This document shows positions 31,899-39,978 of a stretch of 64,000 bases of DNA, piece by piece. A program made the translations under genes and the position numbers. Origin of the DNA: Pseudomonadota bacterium (GTDB taxonomy: Bacteria; Myxococcota_A; Polyangia; Polyangiales; Polyangiaceae). Below the pieces are notes generated by a model. That model did no database searches. It had not been told where the DNA came from and was given only the letters and a program-made list of their open reading frames with translations. Every line of letters begins with the position of its first letter. Within the stretch, counting starts at the first letter, position 1. The stretch lies in the NCBI GenBank assembly GCA_023431345.1, contig JAEYWK010000010.1, forward strand, positions 1 to 64,000, given 5' to 3'.

Positions 31899-32897
31899 AT
31901 GAGAAGCGCGAGTTGGGTCATGGTGGCTACTCTGGGCCCGCTGCTCGTGGGGTGCGGCGGCGACGCCGAGCCCTCGAAAGGCAGCGCAGGGAACGGCGGC
32001 GCGCTGAGCAACGGCGGAGGCGCGACGTCCGGCGGCGGCGGAGGTGGCGGCGGCGCGGCAGGGGCCGTCACGAGCGGCGGCGGGGGCAGCGCGATCGGCG
32101 GCGGAGCGAGCCCCGCGTCTTGCACGGGCGCCTTCAACGCTGCAGAGCCGGTGCTGCGCGCGCCCATGGACACCTCGGTCAACGGCGTATCGCTCACCGC
32201 TGACGAGCTCGAGCTCTACTACACGCGAGATTTCGAGGTGACCGCTACGCCGACGCCCGAGGTCGTGCGCCGCAAGCGCGCCAGCAAAGACGCCCTGTTC
32301 GGCGAAGCCGAGTCGCTGCCCGAGCTCGCCGGTGTGTGCGGCGACAAGCTGCGCATCTACCCAGACGTCAGCGAAGATGGCCTCACGCTCTACGTCACGT
32401 GCACCACCAGGGTGGACGAAGGCAGCGAAGGCGTGTCGGTGCTGCGCGTCGCGCGGCGCGCTGGGCGAAGCGAGCCGTTCGTGCTCGCCGCTGAGCCTGC
32501 CGGCAACGTGTTCGCGGCTGCCGGCATCGCCGCCGACGAGCTCACCGCGTACACCGACGGCGAGGTCTTCGACACGGCGCCGCAGATGTTTACGCGCTCC
32601 TCCAAGGCAGAGCCGTTCATGGGCCCCATGGCCGTTCCGGGCATCGACGTGCCGTTCCGCTCACCCGACGTGTCGAGCGACGGCCTCACGCTGTTCGGTG
32701 CCGCTGGCAGGGATATCATCCACATTTATCGCGCTCATCGCGCCGACGCGAACGCTGCCTTCTCCACTCCAGAGCCGATCGATCTCAAGCTCAGCGAGGC
32801 CACCATCGGCGCCCCCAACATCACCGCGGGTTGCGCCCTTTACGTGGTCGTGGTCACGAGCGAGGGCTACACGGTCCAGCGCGCGCTCATGCAATAA
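31899..32897 (+). CDS. WD40-like (PD40) beta-propeller lipoprotein
   Basis: 332 aa from ATG 31899, which has GAGG about eight bases upstream and gives a proper signal peptide with lipobox LLVGC; an upstream in-frame start lacks this. After a long Gly/Ser/Ala spacer the globular part has repeated PD40-type strands: GVSLTADELELYYTRD, IYPDVSEDGLTLYVT, GIAADELTAYTDGE and SPDVSSDGLTLFGAAG. Such repeats form propellers like the C-terminal part of TolB. It is a secreted or outer-membrane lipoprotein of unknown binding partner. The DUF1272 gene follows after 20 bp. Confidence 0.78.
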   Translation: MRSASWVMVATLGPLLVGCGGDAEPSKGSAGNGGALSNGGGATSGGGGGGGGAAGAVTSGGGGSAIGGGASPASCTGAFNAAEPVLRAPMDTSVNGVSLTADELELYYTRDFEVTATPTPEVVRRKRASKDALFGEAESLPELAGVCGDKLRIYPDVSEDGLTLYVTCTTRVDEGSEGVSVLRVARRAGRSEPFVLAAEPAGNVFAAAGIAADELTAYTDGEVFDTAPQMFTRSSKAEPFMGPMAVPGIDVPFRSPDVSSDGLTLFGAAGRDIIHIYRAHRADANAAFSTPEPIDLKLSEATIGAPNITAGCALYVVVVTSEGYTVQRALMQ

Positions 32898-32917
32898 TGG
32901 GGAACCGAGGAAAAACG

Positions 32918-33256
32918 ATGCTGGAGCTGAGGCCGACTTGTGAGCACTGTAACAAGGCCCTGCCGCCGAGCTCGCCGGAGGCGATGATCTGCTCGTTCGA
33001 GTGCACGTTCTGCGCGGACTGCGTAGCGCGGGTGCTCGACGGGGTTTGCCCCAACTGCGGGGGCAACCTCTGCCCGAGGCCGATCCGGCCGGAGCGCGCG
33101 TGGCGAATGACGCTCAGCGTGGAGGGGTACCCGCCGAGCGAGACCGTGAAACACCGCCCGGTGCAGCGAGCGGCGCATCGCGATCTCGTGGCGCGCGTCC
33201 GCAGAGGCGCGCCCTCCCGCGCCGCGCAAGGCGCCGAGCGTGAAGCCAAGACTTGA
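32918..33256 (+). CDS. DUF1272 zinc-ribbon-like protein
   Basis: 112 aa from ATG 32918 with GAGG six to seven bases upstream. The first 60 residues match the DUF1272 family: MLELRPTCEHCNKALPPSS, then CSFECTFCADCV and GVCPNCGGNLCPRP, giving four Cys pairs that probably bind zinc. The C-terminal 45 residues are basic and unassigned. It begins 20 bp after the PD40 lipoprotein and is probably co-transcribed. Function of the family is unknown; a small cytosolic metal-binding protein is the safest description. Confidence 0.87.
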   Translation: MLELRPTCEHCNKALPPSSPEAMICSFECTFCADCVARVLDGVCPNCGGNLCPRPIRPERAWRMTLSVEGYPPSETVKHRPVQRAAHRDLVARVRRGAPSRAAQGAEREAKT

Positions 33257-33260
33257 GCGT

Positions 33261-33280
33261 CGGCGTCAGGTGAGACGCCG
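33261..33280 (+). terminator. Hairpin terminator after the DUF1272 gene
   Basis: CGGCGTC (33261-33267) pairs with GACGCCG (33274-33280) across a 6-nt loop, and GTTTGT follows. It is located 5 bp after the stop codon. The T-tract is weak. Confidence 0.55.
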
Positions 33281-33393
33281 GTTTGTCGCCGTGCGATGAG
33301 GACTGTCATTCGTTCGCTCATTGCTTGACGAACGAGCTGAGGAAACCTACTGTGCGCGCCTGGGATGGGGACAGTCGTGGGAAGGAAACTAAG

Positions 33394-34302
33394 ATGAAAT
33401 CATCGATGGTGGTGGGGACGAAGCAGGCCTCTATGTTCGTGGCAACCGCGCTGTGCTTGGCAGCGTGCGGAGGCGCGTCAGGGGTCGATGCTCAAGACGA
33501 GCTGGGCGCGGAGCCGTTCGCCGATGTGGCAGCGGCAGAGCGGGTCGGCGAGCAGACATCCGAGCTCAAGAACGGCACGCTGCTCGACGGAACTGGTGCA
33601 TCACGCGGAGCCGTTCTGCTCGAAATTTACTGGCCGCAGAGGGGGAACAGGCCTGGCTATTGGAAGAGGTGCTCGGGCCAAATCGTCTCGAACCGGACGA
33701 TCTTGACGGCCGCTCATTGCGTGAACGACTTCGCCAGCGGCGACTCCACTTGGGTGATCGCGTCACGACCGACGGCCGCGGGCTGGGTGGACGTGATCCC
33801 AGGCAGCTGGACCATGGTGCGGTGGAACCCGGCTTCCACGACGATGAATCCCATCACACCCTACGACGTCGGCTTGCTCATCAGCCCAACCCCGCTCGTT
33901 GGATACACGTCCGCTGATGCCGCGGCTCTCGCGAAGAGCACACCTTCCAACATCACGATGAGCGTGCACGGCTTCGGCTACTACTCCGACACCCAGCGGG
34001 ATTGGAACGGGAGAAGCGCCTCGATCCAGCCCTCGTACCAGCAGAGCGCCTACTACTGGTCATCCGTCGGCGCCAACACCCCCGCGATCTGCACTGGTGA
34101 CTCGGGCGGCCCACTCAAGGGCCATTACAACGGGTTCTTCATGACCTTCGGCGTGACGAGCTGGGGCACCCCGGGACCTGGCGCCCATTGTCGCGCGGAT
34201 GCAAATTGGGCGCCTACGGCGCACAACATTCCGTGGTTGAAGAGCAACATCGTGGGCAGCGCCGGCTGCTTCGAGACAGCGACCATGATGACGTGCTTTT
34301 AG
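33394..34302 (+). CDS. Trypsin-like (S1 family) secreted serine protease, lipoprotein
   Basis: 302 aa from ATG 33394, chosen because GGAAGG precedes it and it yields a clean signal peptide ending in LAAC (lipobox). The catalytic triad is visible: His in ILTAAHCV, Asp in PYDVGLLI, Ser in CTGDSGGPL. Three further Cys pairs fit trypsin disulfides (RCSGQIV with AAHC; AICTG with AHCRAD; GCFETATMMTCF). Activity was probably acquired for predation or extracellular digestion (inference). Codon use here is less GC-rich than in neighbours, so transfer is possible. Confidence 0.9.
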   Translation: MKSSMVVGTKQASMFVATALCLAACGGASGVDAQDELGAEPFADVAAAERVGEQTSELKNGTLLDGTGASRGAVLLEIYWPQRGNRPGYWKRCSGQIVSNRTILTAAHCVNDFASGDSTWVIASRPTAAGWVDVIPGSWTMVRWNPASTTMNPITPYDVGLLISPTPLVGYTSADAAALAKSTPSNITMSVHGFGYYSDTQRDWNGRSASIQPSYQQSAYYWSSVGANTPAICTGDSGGPLKGHYNGFFMTFGVTSWGTPGPGAHCRADANWAPTAHNIPWLKSNIVGSAGCFETATMMTCF

Positions 34303-34544
34303 CCCTCCCGATGTGTAGGGCTCCCAAGCCGCTCGAGTGCTAGGCTCCGAGGCGATGGCGTTCATGGGGCGCTGCTGTTGGGGAACGCAGCAGGCAGTCC
34401 AAGAGTTGCGGCTGCGCTGTCCCCGGGGGCGCATCAGGCGCGCCCTCTGCGCTCGGGCTCGTGCTCGCAGCGGCGATCATGGCGCGGCGACGTCGCGCCA
34501 GCGCTTGCTCCGTAGCGCCGAACCTGCGCAGCATTCGCTAACTG

Positions 34545-34940
34545 ATGACGAAGCTTGGCACGACACTCCGAGGCCTCGCGGCGGCGGCGCTGCTCGTCTT
34601 ACCGGCTGGGGCGTACCATCCCGAGCCGCGCGTCATCGTCACCGTAACCGAGATCCAAGGTGGTCACGACCGGGTCGAGGTGCAGCGCGCGGCGCGGGAG
34701 ACTTGGGGTGGTATCGTTCGTTGCTACAAGCAACATGGCAAGCGCCAGCGGGGCACGCTCGAGCTGCACGTGGAGATCTCGCCGTCCGGTAAGGTCACCG
34801 GCACGCGCCGCGTCGCCTCCACGCTGAACGACGACGTTTCGTCTTGCCTCGCAGGCGTCATTCGCGCCCGCACCATGCCCGACAGCGCCAGCGCTTCGAC
34901 CGCCGTCGTCTCGGTCGAGCTCGCGCCCGGCGACCGCTGA
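34545..34940 (+). CDS. AgmX/PglI C-terminal domain-like secreted protein
   Basis: 131 aa. The signal peptide (to about 24, ending AGAYH) is followed by a single alpha/beta domain with the motif pattern of AgmX/PglI C-terminal (TonB-like) domains: GIVRCYKQHGKRQRGTLELHVEISPSGKVTG, then VSSCLAGVIRARTMP. The two Cys (in RCY and SCL) probably form the conserved disulfide. No adjacent functional partner is seen. Two longer relatives occur at 39267-39854 and 56496-57032. A periplasmic scaffold role is a guess. Confidence 0.7.
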   Translation: MTKLGTTLRGLAAAALLVLPAGAYHPEPRVIVTVTEIQGGHDRVEVQRAARETWGGIVRCYKQHGKRQRGTLELHVEISPSGKVTGTRRVASTLNDDVSSCLAGVIRARTMPDSASASTAVVSVELAPGDR

Positions 34941-35566
34941 GCGCGAGGCGGTGGGAACGAGCCGCCACTTCAGGCTTGCAGCGCTCGAGGAGCTTTGATG
35001 GAGGCTCATCAGAGGTCACCTCTCAGTGGTTCGCCTCATTGAGCAACTCGCCAGGGTAATCCTGATTATGAGTTACAGTGACCCGCGCCAACTCCCCACG
35101 GAGTGAGGGCCCGCCGCCGCGCCTCGCGACTCGAAGCAATCGCTGACTCACCCGCAGGAGTAGTTGAGTTGCTTCCAGCACCTGGTGGCGTCAGACCCTG
35201 CAGCTCGCTTCCGTCAGCAGCGCCGCTCGCGTCAGTGACGCCACAAGTCCGCGCGCAGCACAGCCGCGAGCTCGCCAGACGAACCGACGCAGAGCGGCTC
35301 GTCTTTCGAAAATGAGTGCTTCGAGGCTGCCTAGCCATTTTGCATGAACACGATTTTTGTCGCGGTGTGGCGCCTTTGCGCGCTGATGCTGCATCACGCA
35401 CGTATCTGCGCGTCACCACTCAGTTTTTTCGTCAGCTGGTGACAGAGGATTCCGTCCCGGGTGCGTCACTGCGAGTCATCAGCGTGCTCAAATTGGAGCC
35501 AAATTGGGGCGTGTGCACCTGAGGTGGTTGACCCCAGAAAGTGACAGTCGCAGAGTCACCCACACT
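34941..35566. other. 626-bp non-coding region upstream of the winged-helix gene, with several palindromes
   Basis: No open frame here has convincing codon use. The base composition is more AT-rich toward 35290-35520. Visible signals are a perfect 13-bp palindrome GCGTCAGTGACGC (35229-35241), a direct repeat AAATTGGRGCC (near 35490-35511), a TTGACC hexamer (35528) and a GTGAC/GTCAC inverted repeat (35541-35559) just before the downstream start. The length and the GTGAC-type motifs suggest a complex promoter; no RNA gene was recognised. Confidence 0.55.
35541..35559 (+). promoter_or_regulatory. GTGAC-N9-GTCAC inverted repeat before the winged-helix regulator gene
   Basis: Perfect 5-bp arms lie 8 bp before the ATG at 35567 and just downstream of TTGACC (35528-35533). 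The position suits an autoregulatory operator of the OmpR-type winged-helix protein encoded downstream. This is inferred from position only. Confidence 0.4.
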
Positions 35567-36223
35567 ATGGGGCCAGCCACGCAAGCAGTCAGCGAAGCGC
35601 AGCTCGTGTGCCTTCGCGGTTTCGAGTCAGCCGAGCTCACCGAGCTCGGCACTTCCCTCGCTGACGGTGGAATCGCCGTCAGCGACGACGCCTCGCAGGA
35701 GGCAGTGTTCGTCGCGAAAGCGGACGTCACTGCGCCGAGCGAGATTCCCTCGAACCAAGCGGTGCTTTGGATCGTTCCGGGAACCGGACATCCTTCGCCT
35801 GCGCTGTTCGAACGCGAATCACCGACCGATTTCCTGCGATCACCGGTCGATGGTTTAGAGTTGAAACTACGTGTTCAAGCGCTCGCCGCGCGTTCGCGTC
35901 GCACATCGGAGGTGTTCCGCAGCGTGCTGCGCGCAGGTCCCTTGTGCCTCGATCGCTTGGCTCGCACGTTGACCGTCAACGACGTCGAGGTGCCGCTGCG
36001 TCGCGCCGAGTGCGCGGTGCTCGAGTTCTTGCTCGATCACTCCGAGCGCTTCGTGCCCTCGAAGGAGCTGAACCGCGTGGTGCTCAACGGCTCGGTCGGC
36101 GGCAACGCCGCACGCAACCAGGTGTACGAGCTGCGCCAACGTCTGAACACCGTTGGTGCACCGGACGCGATTCAATACCTGCGCGGTCGGGGTTACCGCG
36201 TTCGTTGGCCCGTCGCGCGCTGA
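35567..36223 (+). CDS. OmpR-type winged-helix DNA-binding protein with degenerate receiver
   Basis: 218 aa from ATG 35567. The C-terminal 95 residues form a Trans_Reg_C winged helix (LCLDRLARTLTVNDVEVPLRRAECAVLEFLLDHSERF, then NQVYELRQRLNTVGAPDAIQYLRGRGYRV). The N-terminal 105 residues have the length of a receiver domain but lack the acidic pocket and the phospho-acceptor Asp pattern, so this is an atypical or pseudo-response regulator not controlled by standard phosphotransfer. No histidine kinase is nearby. It is preceded by the long non-coding region with GTGAC-type palindromes and is convergent with greB. Confidence 0.85.
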   Translation: MGPATQAVSEAQLVCLRGFESAELTELGTSLADGGIAVSDDASQEAVFVAKADVTAPSEIPSNQAVLWIVPGTGHPSPALFERESPTDFLRSPVDGLELKLRVQALAARSRRTSEVFRSVLRAGPLCLDRLARTLTVNDVEVPLRRAECAVLEFLLDHSERFVPSKELNRVVLNGSVGGNAARNQVYELRQRLNTVGAPDAIQYLRGRGYRVRWPVAR

Positions 36224-36254
36224 GCGCTTCTGTCACTCCCCGCCGGGGGCCCGC

Positions 36255-36719
36255 TCACTCGTAGCGGATGGCCTTAATCTCGATCTCGATCTCACCGGCG
36301 GGGCGCTGCACACTGACCACGTCACCCACCTTGCGCTTCATCAGCGCTTTTCCGAGCGGCGATTGGAAGCTGATGCTTCCGTTCGAGGGCGAAGCTTCGT
36401 CCGGCCCGAGGATCAGGTAGCTGCTCTTTTTGCCGTTTTCGTCTTCGACCTCGACGGTAGCGCCGAAGCGGACCTCGCCGTGCGCCGTTTCCTGCTTCAC
36501 CACCACGGCGGCGTCCAGCCGCTTGGTGATGAAGCGGATGCGACGATCGATCTCGCGCAGCTTCTTCTTGCCGTAGATGTACTCGGCGTTCTCGGAGCGG
36601 TCACCTTGCGCGGCCGCGTCCGCCACCTCTTGCACGATCTTCACGCGCTCGACGTTGAGCAGCTGATTCAGCTCGGCGGCCAGCTTCTTCGCGCCTTCCG
36701 GGGTGAGGTAGTTGGGCAT
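36255..36719 (-). CDS. greB: Transcript cleavage factor GreB
   Basis: 154 aa. The N-terminal coiled coil carries YLTPEGAKKLAAELNQL and the acidic tip GDRSENAEYIYGKKKLREIDRRIRF, with the two catalytic acidic residues (Asp and Glu of GDRSENAEY) present. The C-terminal FKBP-like domain ends with VGDVVSVQRPAGEIEIEIKAI. The GreB type is preferred over GreA because of the IYGKKKLREIDRRIRF stretch typical of GreB. It releases backtracked RNA polymerase. Divergent from the AsmA/GspN-like gene across a 14-bp gap. Confidence 0.93.
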   Translation of the reverse strand: MPNYLTPEGAKKLAAELNQLLNVERVKIVQEVADAAAQGDRSENAEYIYGKKKLREIDRRIRFITKRLDAAVVVKQETAHGEVRFGATVEVEDENGKKSSYLILGPDEASPSNGSISFQSPLGKALMKRKVGDVVSVQRPAGEIEIEIKAIRYE

Positions 36720-36733
36720 GTTAGGCTCGCCTC

Positions 36734-38173
36734 GTGAAGCGAACGCACGGCCCGCTCATCGCTCTGCTCATCGTCGTCACGGGGGTGGTGGCCATCTTGG
36801 GGGTCATCAGGCTGCTGCTACCTGGCTATGTCGAGAAGAAGGTCGTAGCAGAAGCACGGGCGCGGGGCATCGAGCTTCAGCCCGGCAAGCTCGGATTCGG
36901 CTGGCAATGGGTGCAGCTCGAGGGCGCGACCGCCAAGCTGATCGGCGCGCCCTCTTTCGAGGCCAAGCTCGGCTTGGTCGACGTGCAGCTCACCAGCTTT
37001 CAGCCGACGCTGGTCGAGGTCTCGAACGTGCAGGTCGGCGTGAGCGGCAGCTTGCCGCGCGTGCTGCTCGAGCTGGGCGAATGGGCCAAGGATCATCCGG
37101 AGGCGTTCGCGGCGCCGCTCGTCGCGAGCCGCGTGAGCGTGCAGGTAGCCGAGGCGCCCGCGGCCGCACCTTGGCTCGAGCTCACGGGAGGGTTCTTGAC
37201 CCAAACCGTCGCGGGCGCGGCCTTCTCGGCGTCGAGCTGCAAGCTCTCGGGCTTCGAGCTGGGAAAAGTCGGCGCGGGATATACGAGCACCGGCGGCGAC
37301 GTCTCGATCGGCTTCGGAGATCAAAGCGCGCAAGCTGCGCCGCTACGCCTCGACGCTAGCGTCGACCAGCGCGGAGGCAGCATGAAGCTCACGCTCACGC
37401 CGACGAAGCTGGGGCTGCTCGGCCAGGGCTTGGGTATCGCGCTGCCGCTGCCGGAAGTGCTGGTGTCGAGCCAGGCAGAGCTGACCTTCCCCAAGACGCT
37501 GACGGGCGGGGAAATCAAGGGCAAGCTCGGCGTGCGCCTGCAGGGCTTCGTGCCGCCTCATCCTCCCGAGCTGGACGGCTTCGTCTTCGGGGACGTCACG
37601 ACCTTCGACAGCGACTTCGAGGTCGACGCCGCCCGCAGCGTGGTCACGCTCGAGAACGCCAAGGTCAAGGCCGCCAAGTTCGAGCTCGCCGGCGGCGGGA
37701 CCATCGCGCGGGAGGGCCTCGACGCCAAGGTCGACCTCGACTTCAAGGGCGCCCTGCCCTGTAGTGCGCTCGCCGGCGCCGCCGCCGAGTCGAGGCTCGG
37801 CCAGCTTTTGGGCCGCGCCTCCGGCAAGCAGGGCAAGCGCACGGCGAGCGCGATGGTGGGCGGCGAGGTGTCGGTCGAGGTCGGCGTGCACACGCGCGTG
37901 AGCGAGCTGGTCGGCGCTAAGCTCACCCCGAAGATTGGCATCGGCTGCGGGCTCCGTCCGCTCAGCTTGCGCGAGCTGCTCGAGCTCACTCCGAACGCCA
38001 AAGATTTGCAGGCCATCGGCGACGAGGTCGGCAAGAAGCTCGAGGATATCGGCAAAGACTTGGGGCTGCCGCCGGTACCGAAAGAGCTCAAGCTCCCGCC
38101 GCTCACGCTGCCGGACTTGACGCCCCCGCCCAAGAAGAAACAAGACCTAGCCGCCCCCGCCTCGCCTGACTAA
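36734..38173 (+). CDS. AsmA/GspN-like membrane-anchored protein
   Basis: 479 aa from GTG 36734. One N-terminal transmembrane helix (about 8-30) is followed by a long beta-rich periplasmic region whose repeats (KLGLVDVQLTSFQPTLVEVSNVQVGVSG, LTPTKLGLLGQGLGIALPLPE, GTIAREGLDAKVDLDFKGALPC) resemble AsmA-type and type II secretion GspN repeating-groove proteins. It ends in a Pro/Lys-rich tail. A lipid-transport or secretion-assembly role is likely. It is followed after 9 bp by the gpsA-like gene, whose Shine-Dalgarno (AAAGGAGG) sits directly at this gene's stop, so the pair is coupled. The link to lipid-precursor synthesis is suggestive. Confidence 0.75.
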   Translation: MKRTHGPLIALLIVVTGVVAILGVIRLLLPGYVEKKVVAEARARGIELQPGKLGFGWQWVQLEGATAKLIGAPSFEAKLGLVDVQLTSFQPTLVEVSNVQVGVSGSLPRVLLELGEWAKDHPEAFAAPLVASRVSVQVAEAPAAAPWLELTGGFLTQTVAGAAFSASSCKLSGFELGKVGAGYTSTGGDVSIGFGDQSAQAAPLRLDASVDQRGGSMKLTLTPTKLGLLGQGLGIALPLPEVLVSSQAELTFPKTLTGGEIKGKLGVRLQGFVPPHPPELDGFVFGDVTTFDSDFEVDAARSVVTLENAKVKAAKFELAGGGTIAREGLDAKVDLDFKGALPCSALAGAAAESRLGQLLGRASGKQGKRTASAMVGGEVSVEVGVHTRVSELVGAKLTPKIGIGCGLRPLSLRELLELTPNAKDLQAIGDEVGKKLEDIGKDLGLPPVPKELKLPPLTLPDLTPPPKKKQDLAAPASPD

Positions 38174-38182
38174 AGGAGGCGC

Positions 38183-39247
38183 ATGGCGACGATCGCGATC
38201 GTGGGAGCAGGCATGATGGGCAGCGCGCTCGCCGCGCCCTGCGTCGAGAACGGACACGCGGTGCGCCTCGTCGGCACTCCGCTCGATCACGAGATCATCG
38301 CGTCGCTCGCGGCGGGTGGCCCCCACCCCAAGCTGCGCGCGCCGCTCGCTGCCGGCGTCGCGCCTTACTTCGTCGAAGAGCTGGCGCAAGCGCTCGAGGG
38401 CGCGGACGCCATCGCGCTCGGGGTGAGCTCGGCGGGAGTCGGTTGGGCGGCGCGCGCGCTCGGACAGGCCCTCGAGCAGCGGCCGCGTCCCGTGCTGATG
38501 ATCTCGAAGGGCTTGGTTTGGCGCGGCGACGCGGAGAGCCCTCGGCTCGAGGTGCTCCCCGACGTGTTTCGGTCGCTCTTGCCGCGCGCGGCCAGGGAGC
38601 AAATCGCCCCGGTGGGCGTCGCGGGGCCATGCATCGCGGGCGAGCTGCTGCGCTGCGTGCCGACCAGCATCTGCTTCACGGGGCGCTCGCTCGACGCTTG
38701 CGAGGCCTGGGCTGGTCTCCTGCGCGGGCCGTTCTACTACGTGCACATCGAGCCGGACTTGATCGGCGCCGAGACCTGCGCTGCCCTCAAAAACGCCTTC
38801 GCGATGGGCGTCGGCTTCGGCGCGGGCGTGCACGAAGCGAAGGGCGGCGCGGTCGGCAGCGTCGCGTACCACAACTACGAGAGCGCCGTGTTCGCGCAAG
38901 CGATCTTGGAGATGCAGCGCGTCGTCTCGCTCGTGGGCGGTGATCCACGGACTGCCGTCGGCCTGCCCGGCACCGGCGACTTGATGGTGACGTGCAACGG
39001 CGGCCGCACCGGACGCTTCGGAAAGTGGCTCGGTACGGGCATCTCGCTCACGCAGGCCGTCGAGGCGATGCAGGGCGCGACGCTCGAATGTCTCGAGGTG
39101 CTTCGCGAGCTCGAGCTGGCCTTGGTCGCCTTCGATGCGGCGGGGAAGACGCGAGAGAGCGACCTGCCGCTCTTGCGCCACTTGATCCGAGTCGCGCTCC
39201 ACGGCGCGCCGGTGGCGATGCCATTCGAGCGCTTCGGCCGCGCCTGA
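38183..39247 (+). CDS. NAD(P)-dependent glycerol-3-phosphate dehydrogenase-like protein
   Basis: 354 aa. Rossmann motif IVGAGMMGSALAAP at the N-terminus; substrate and catalytic regions VAGPCIAGEL, CAALKNAFAMGVG (the conserved lysine of GpsA) and PGTGDLMVTCNGGRTGRFGKWLG. These match the GpsA family although the canonical GPSFA and GTALA signatures are changed, so this may be a paralogue with a different substrate rather than the housekeeping GpsA. A strong AAAGGAGG precedes the ATG. It is coupled to the AsmA/GspN-like gene upstream. The supply of glycerol-3-phosphate for membrane lipid is the default function. Confidence 0.83.
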   Translation: MATIAIVGAGMMGSALAAPCVENGHAVRLVGTPLDHEIIASLAAGGPHPKLRAPLAAGVAPYFVEELAQALEGADAIALGVSSAGVGWAARALGQALEQRPRPVLMISKGLVWRGDAESPRLEVLPDVFRSLLPRAAREQIAPVGVAGPCIAGELLRCVPTSICFTGRSLDACEAWAGLLRGPFYYVHIEPDLIGAETCAALKNAFAMGVGFGAGVHEAKGGAVGSVAYHNYESAVFAQAILEMQRVVSLVGGDPRTAVGLPGTGDLMVTCNGGRTGRFGKWLGTGISLTQAVEAMQGATLECLEVLRELELALVAFDAAGKTRESDLPLLRHLIRVALHGAPVAMPFERFGRA

Positions 39248-39266
39248 CGCGACGAGCAGCAGCCGC

Positions 39267-39854
39267 TCAGCGCTTGCCCGCGCCGAGCGAGAAGCGCACC
39301 GAGTAGCTGATCACGGTCGGGCCCGCCTTGGGCTTGTCGAACTGAGCCTTGCCGATCGCCGCGACCATACAGTCTCGAAAGGCGGCGCCTTTGATGCGCG
39401 TCCGAGGCTGCTCGACGATCGGCGCGCCCCCGGCTCGAGGGATCTTCAGGTCGACGCCGAAGCTGCCGCCAGCGAAGGGATCTTCGACGAGCCGATAGCA
39501 CTCGAGGAAGGCCGGAAATCGTTGCTCCAGGGCGCGGTGGAACGGCGCCTTTTCTTCAGCGTCGTTCTTGCCGCCGCCGACGTGCATGCCCAGCGGCTCT
39601 ACCTTGAGCTCGGGCAGCGCCTTGTCGGGCGTGGGCTGTTCGCCTCCCGGAAGCGGCAGCGCGGGCAGCGTCGCCTGGGGCGCGTCTTTCGCCCCGCTGC
39701 CGTCCGCGCCCGGCGGTGGAGGCGCTTCGCTACCGCTCGCGTTGCCCGCCCCGGACGACACGCCTGGCGCGCCGGCGAGCGGGGCCGCCCCACGCGCGCA
39801 GGCGCCGAGCAGCGCCGCGGCGAGCAGCAAGCCGAGACTGGAAACGCGAGTCAC
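39267..39854 (-). CDS. AgmX/PglI C-terminal domain lipoprotein
   Basis: 195 aa. Signal peptide with lipobox LGAC (Cys19), a Gly/Ala/Pro-rich spacer (about 20-95), then the domain FPAFLECYRLVEDPFAGGSFGVDLKIPRAGGAP and later FRDCMVAAIGKAQFDKPKAG. The Cys pair (ECY and DCM) and spacing match the family seen also at 34545-34940 and 56496-57032. It is divergent from the NHL-type lipoprotein gene across 124 bp that must hold both promoters. No catalytic motif is seen. Confidence 0.75.
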   Translation of the reverse strand: MTRVSSLGLLLAAALLGACARGAAPLAGAPGVSSGAGNASGSEAPPPPGADGSGAKDAPQATLPALPLPGGEQPTPDKALPELKVEPLGMHVGGGKNDAEEKAPFHRALEQRFPAFLECYRLVEDPFAGGSFGVDLKIPRAGGAPIVEQPRTRIKGAAFRDCMVAAIGKAQFDKPKAGPTVISYSVRFSLGAGKR

Positions 39855-39978
39855 GCGGGCCCTTTCTCCCCCGAATCGCAGCTCAAATCAACCACCCGCG
39901 CCGCTGCTCGGCTCGGGGCTGGGCTGGATCCGCGTGCTCGGTTGGCTCGCCGCGCACGGAGCGCTACGCTAGCGGCGC

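Noticed and set aside
35066..35419. 117-codon minus-strand frame in the long intergenic region
   Set aside because: It is Ser/Arg-rich without motif or ribosome site, so it is probably chance.
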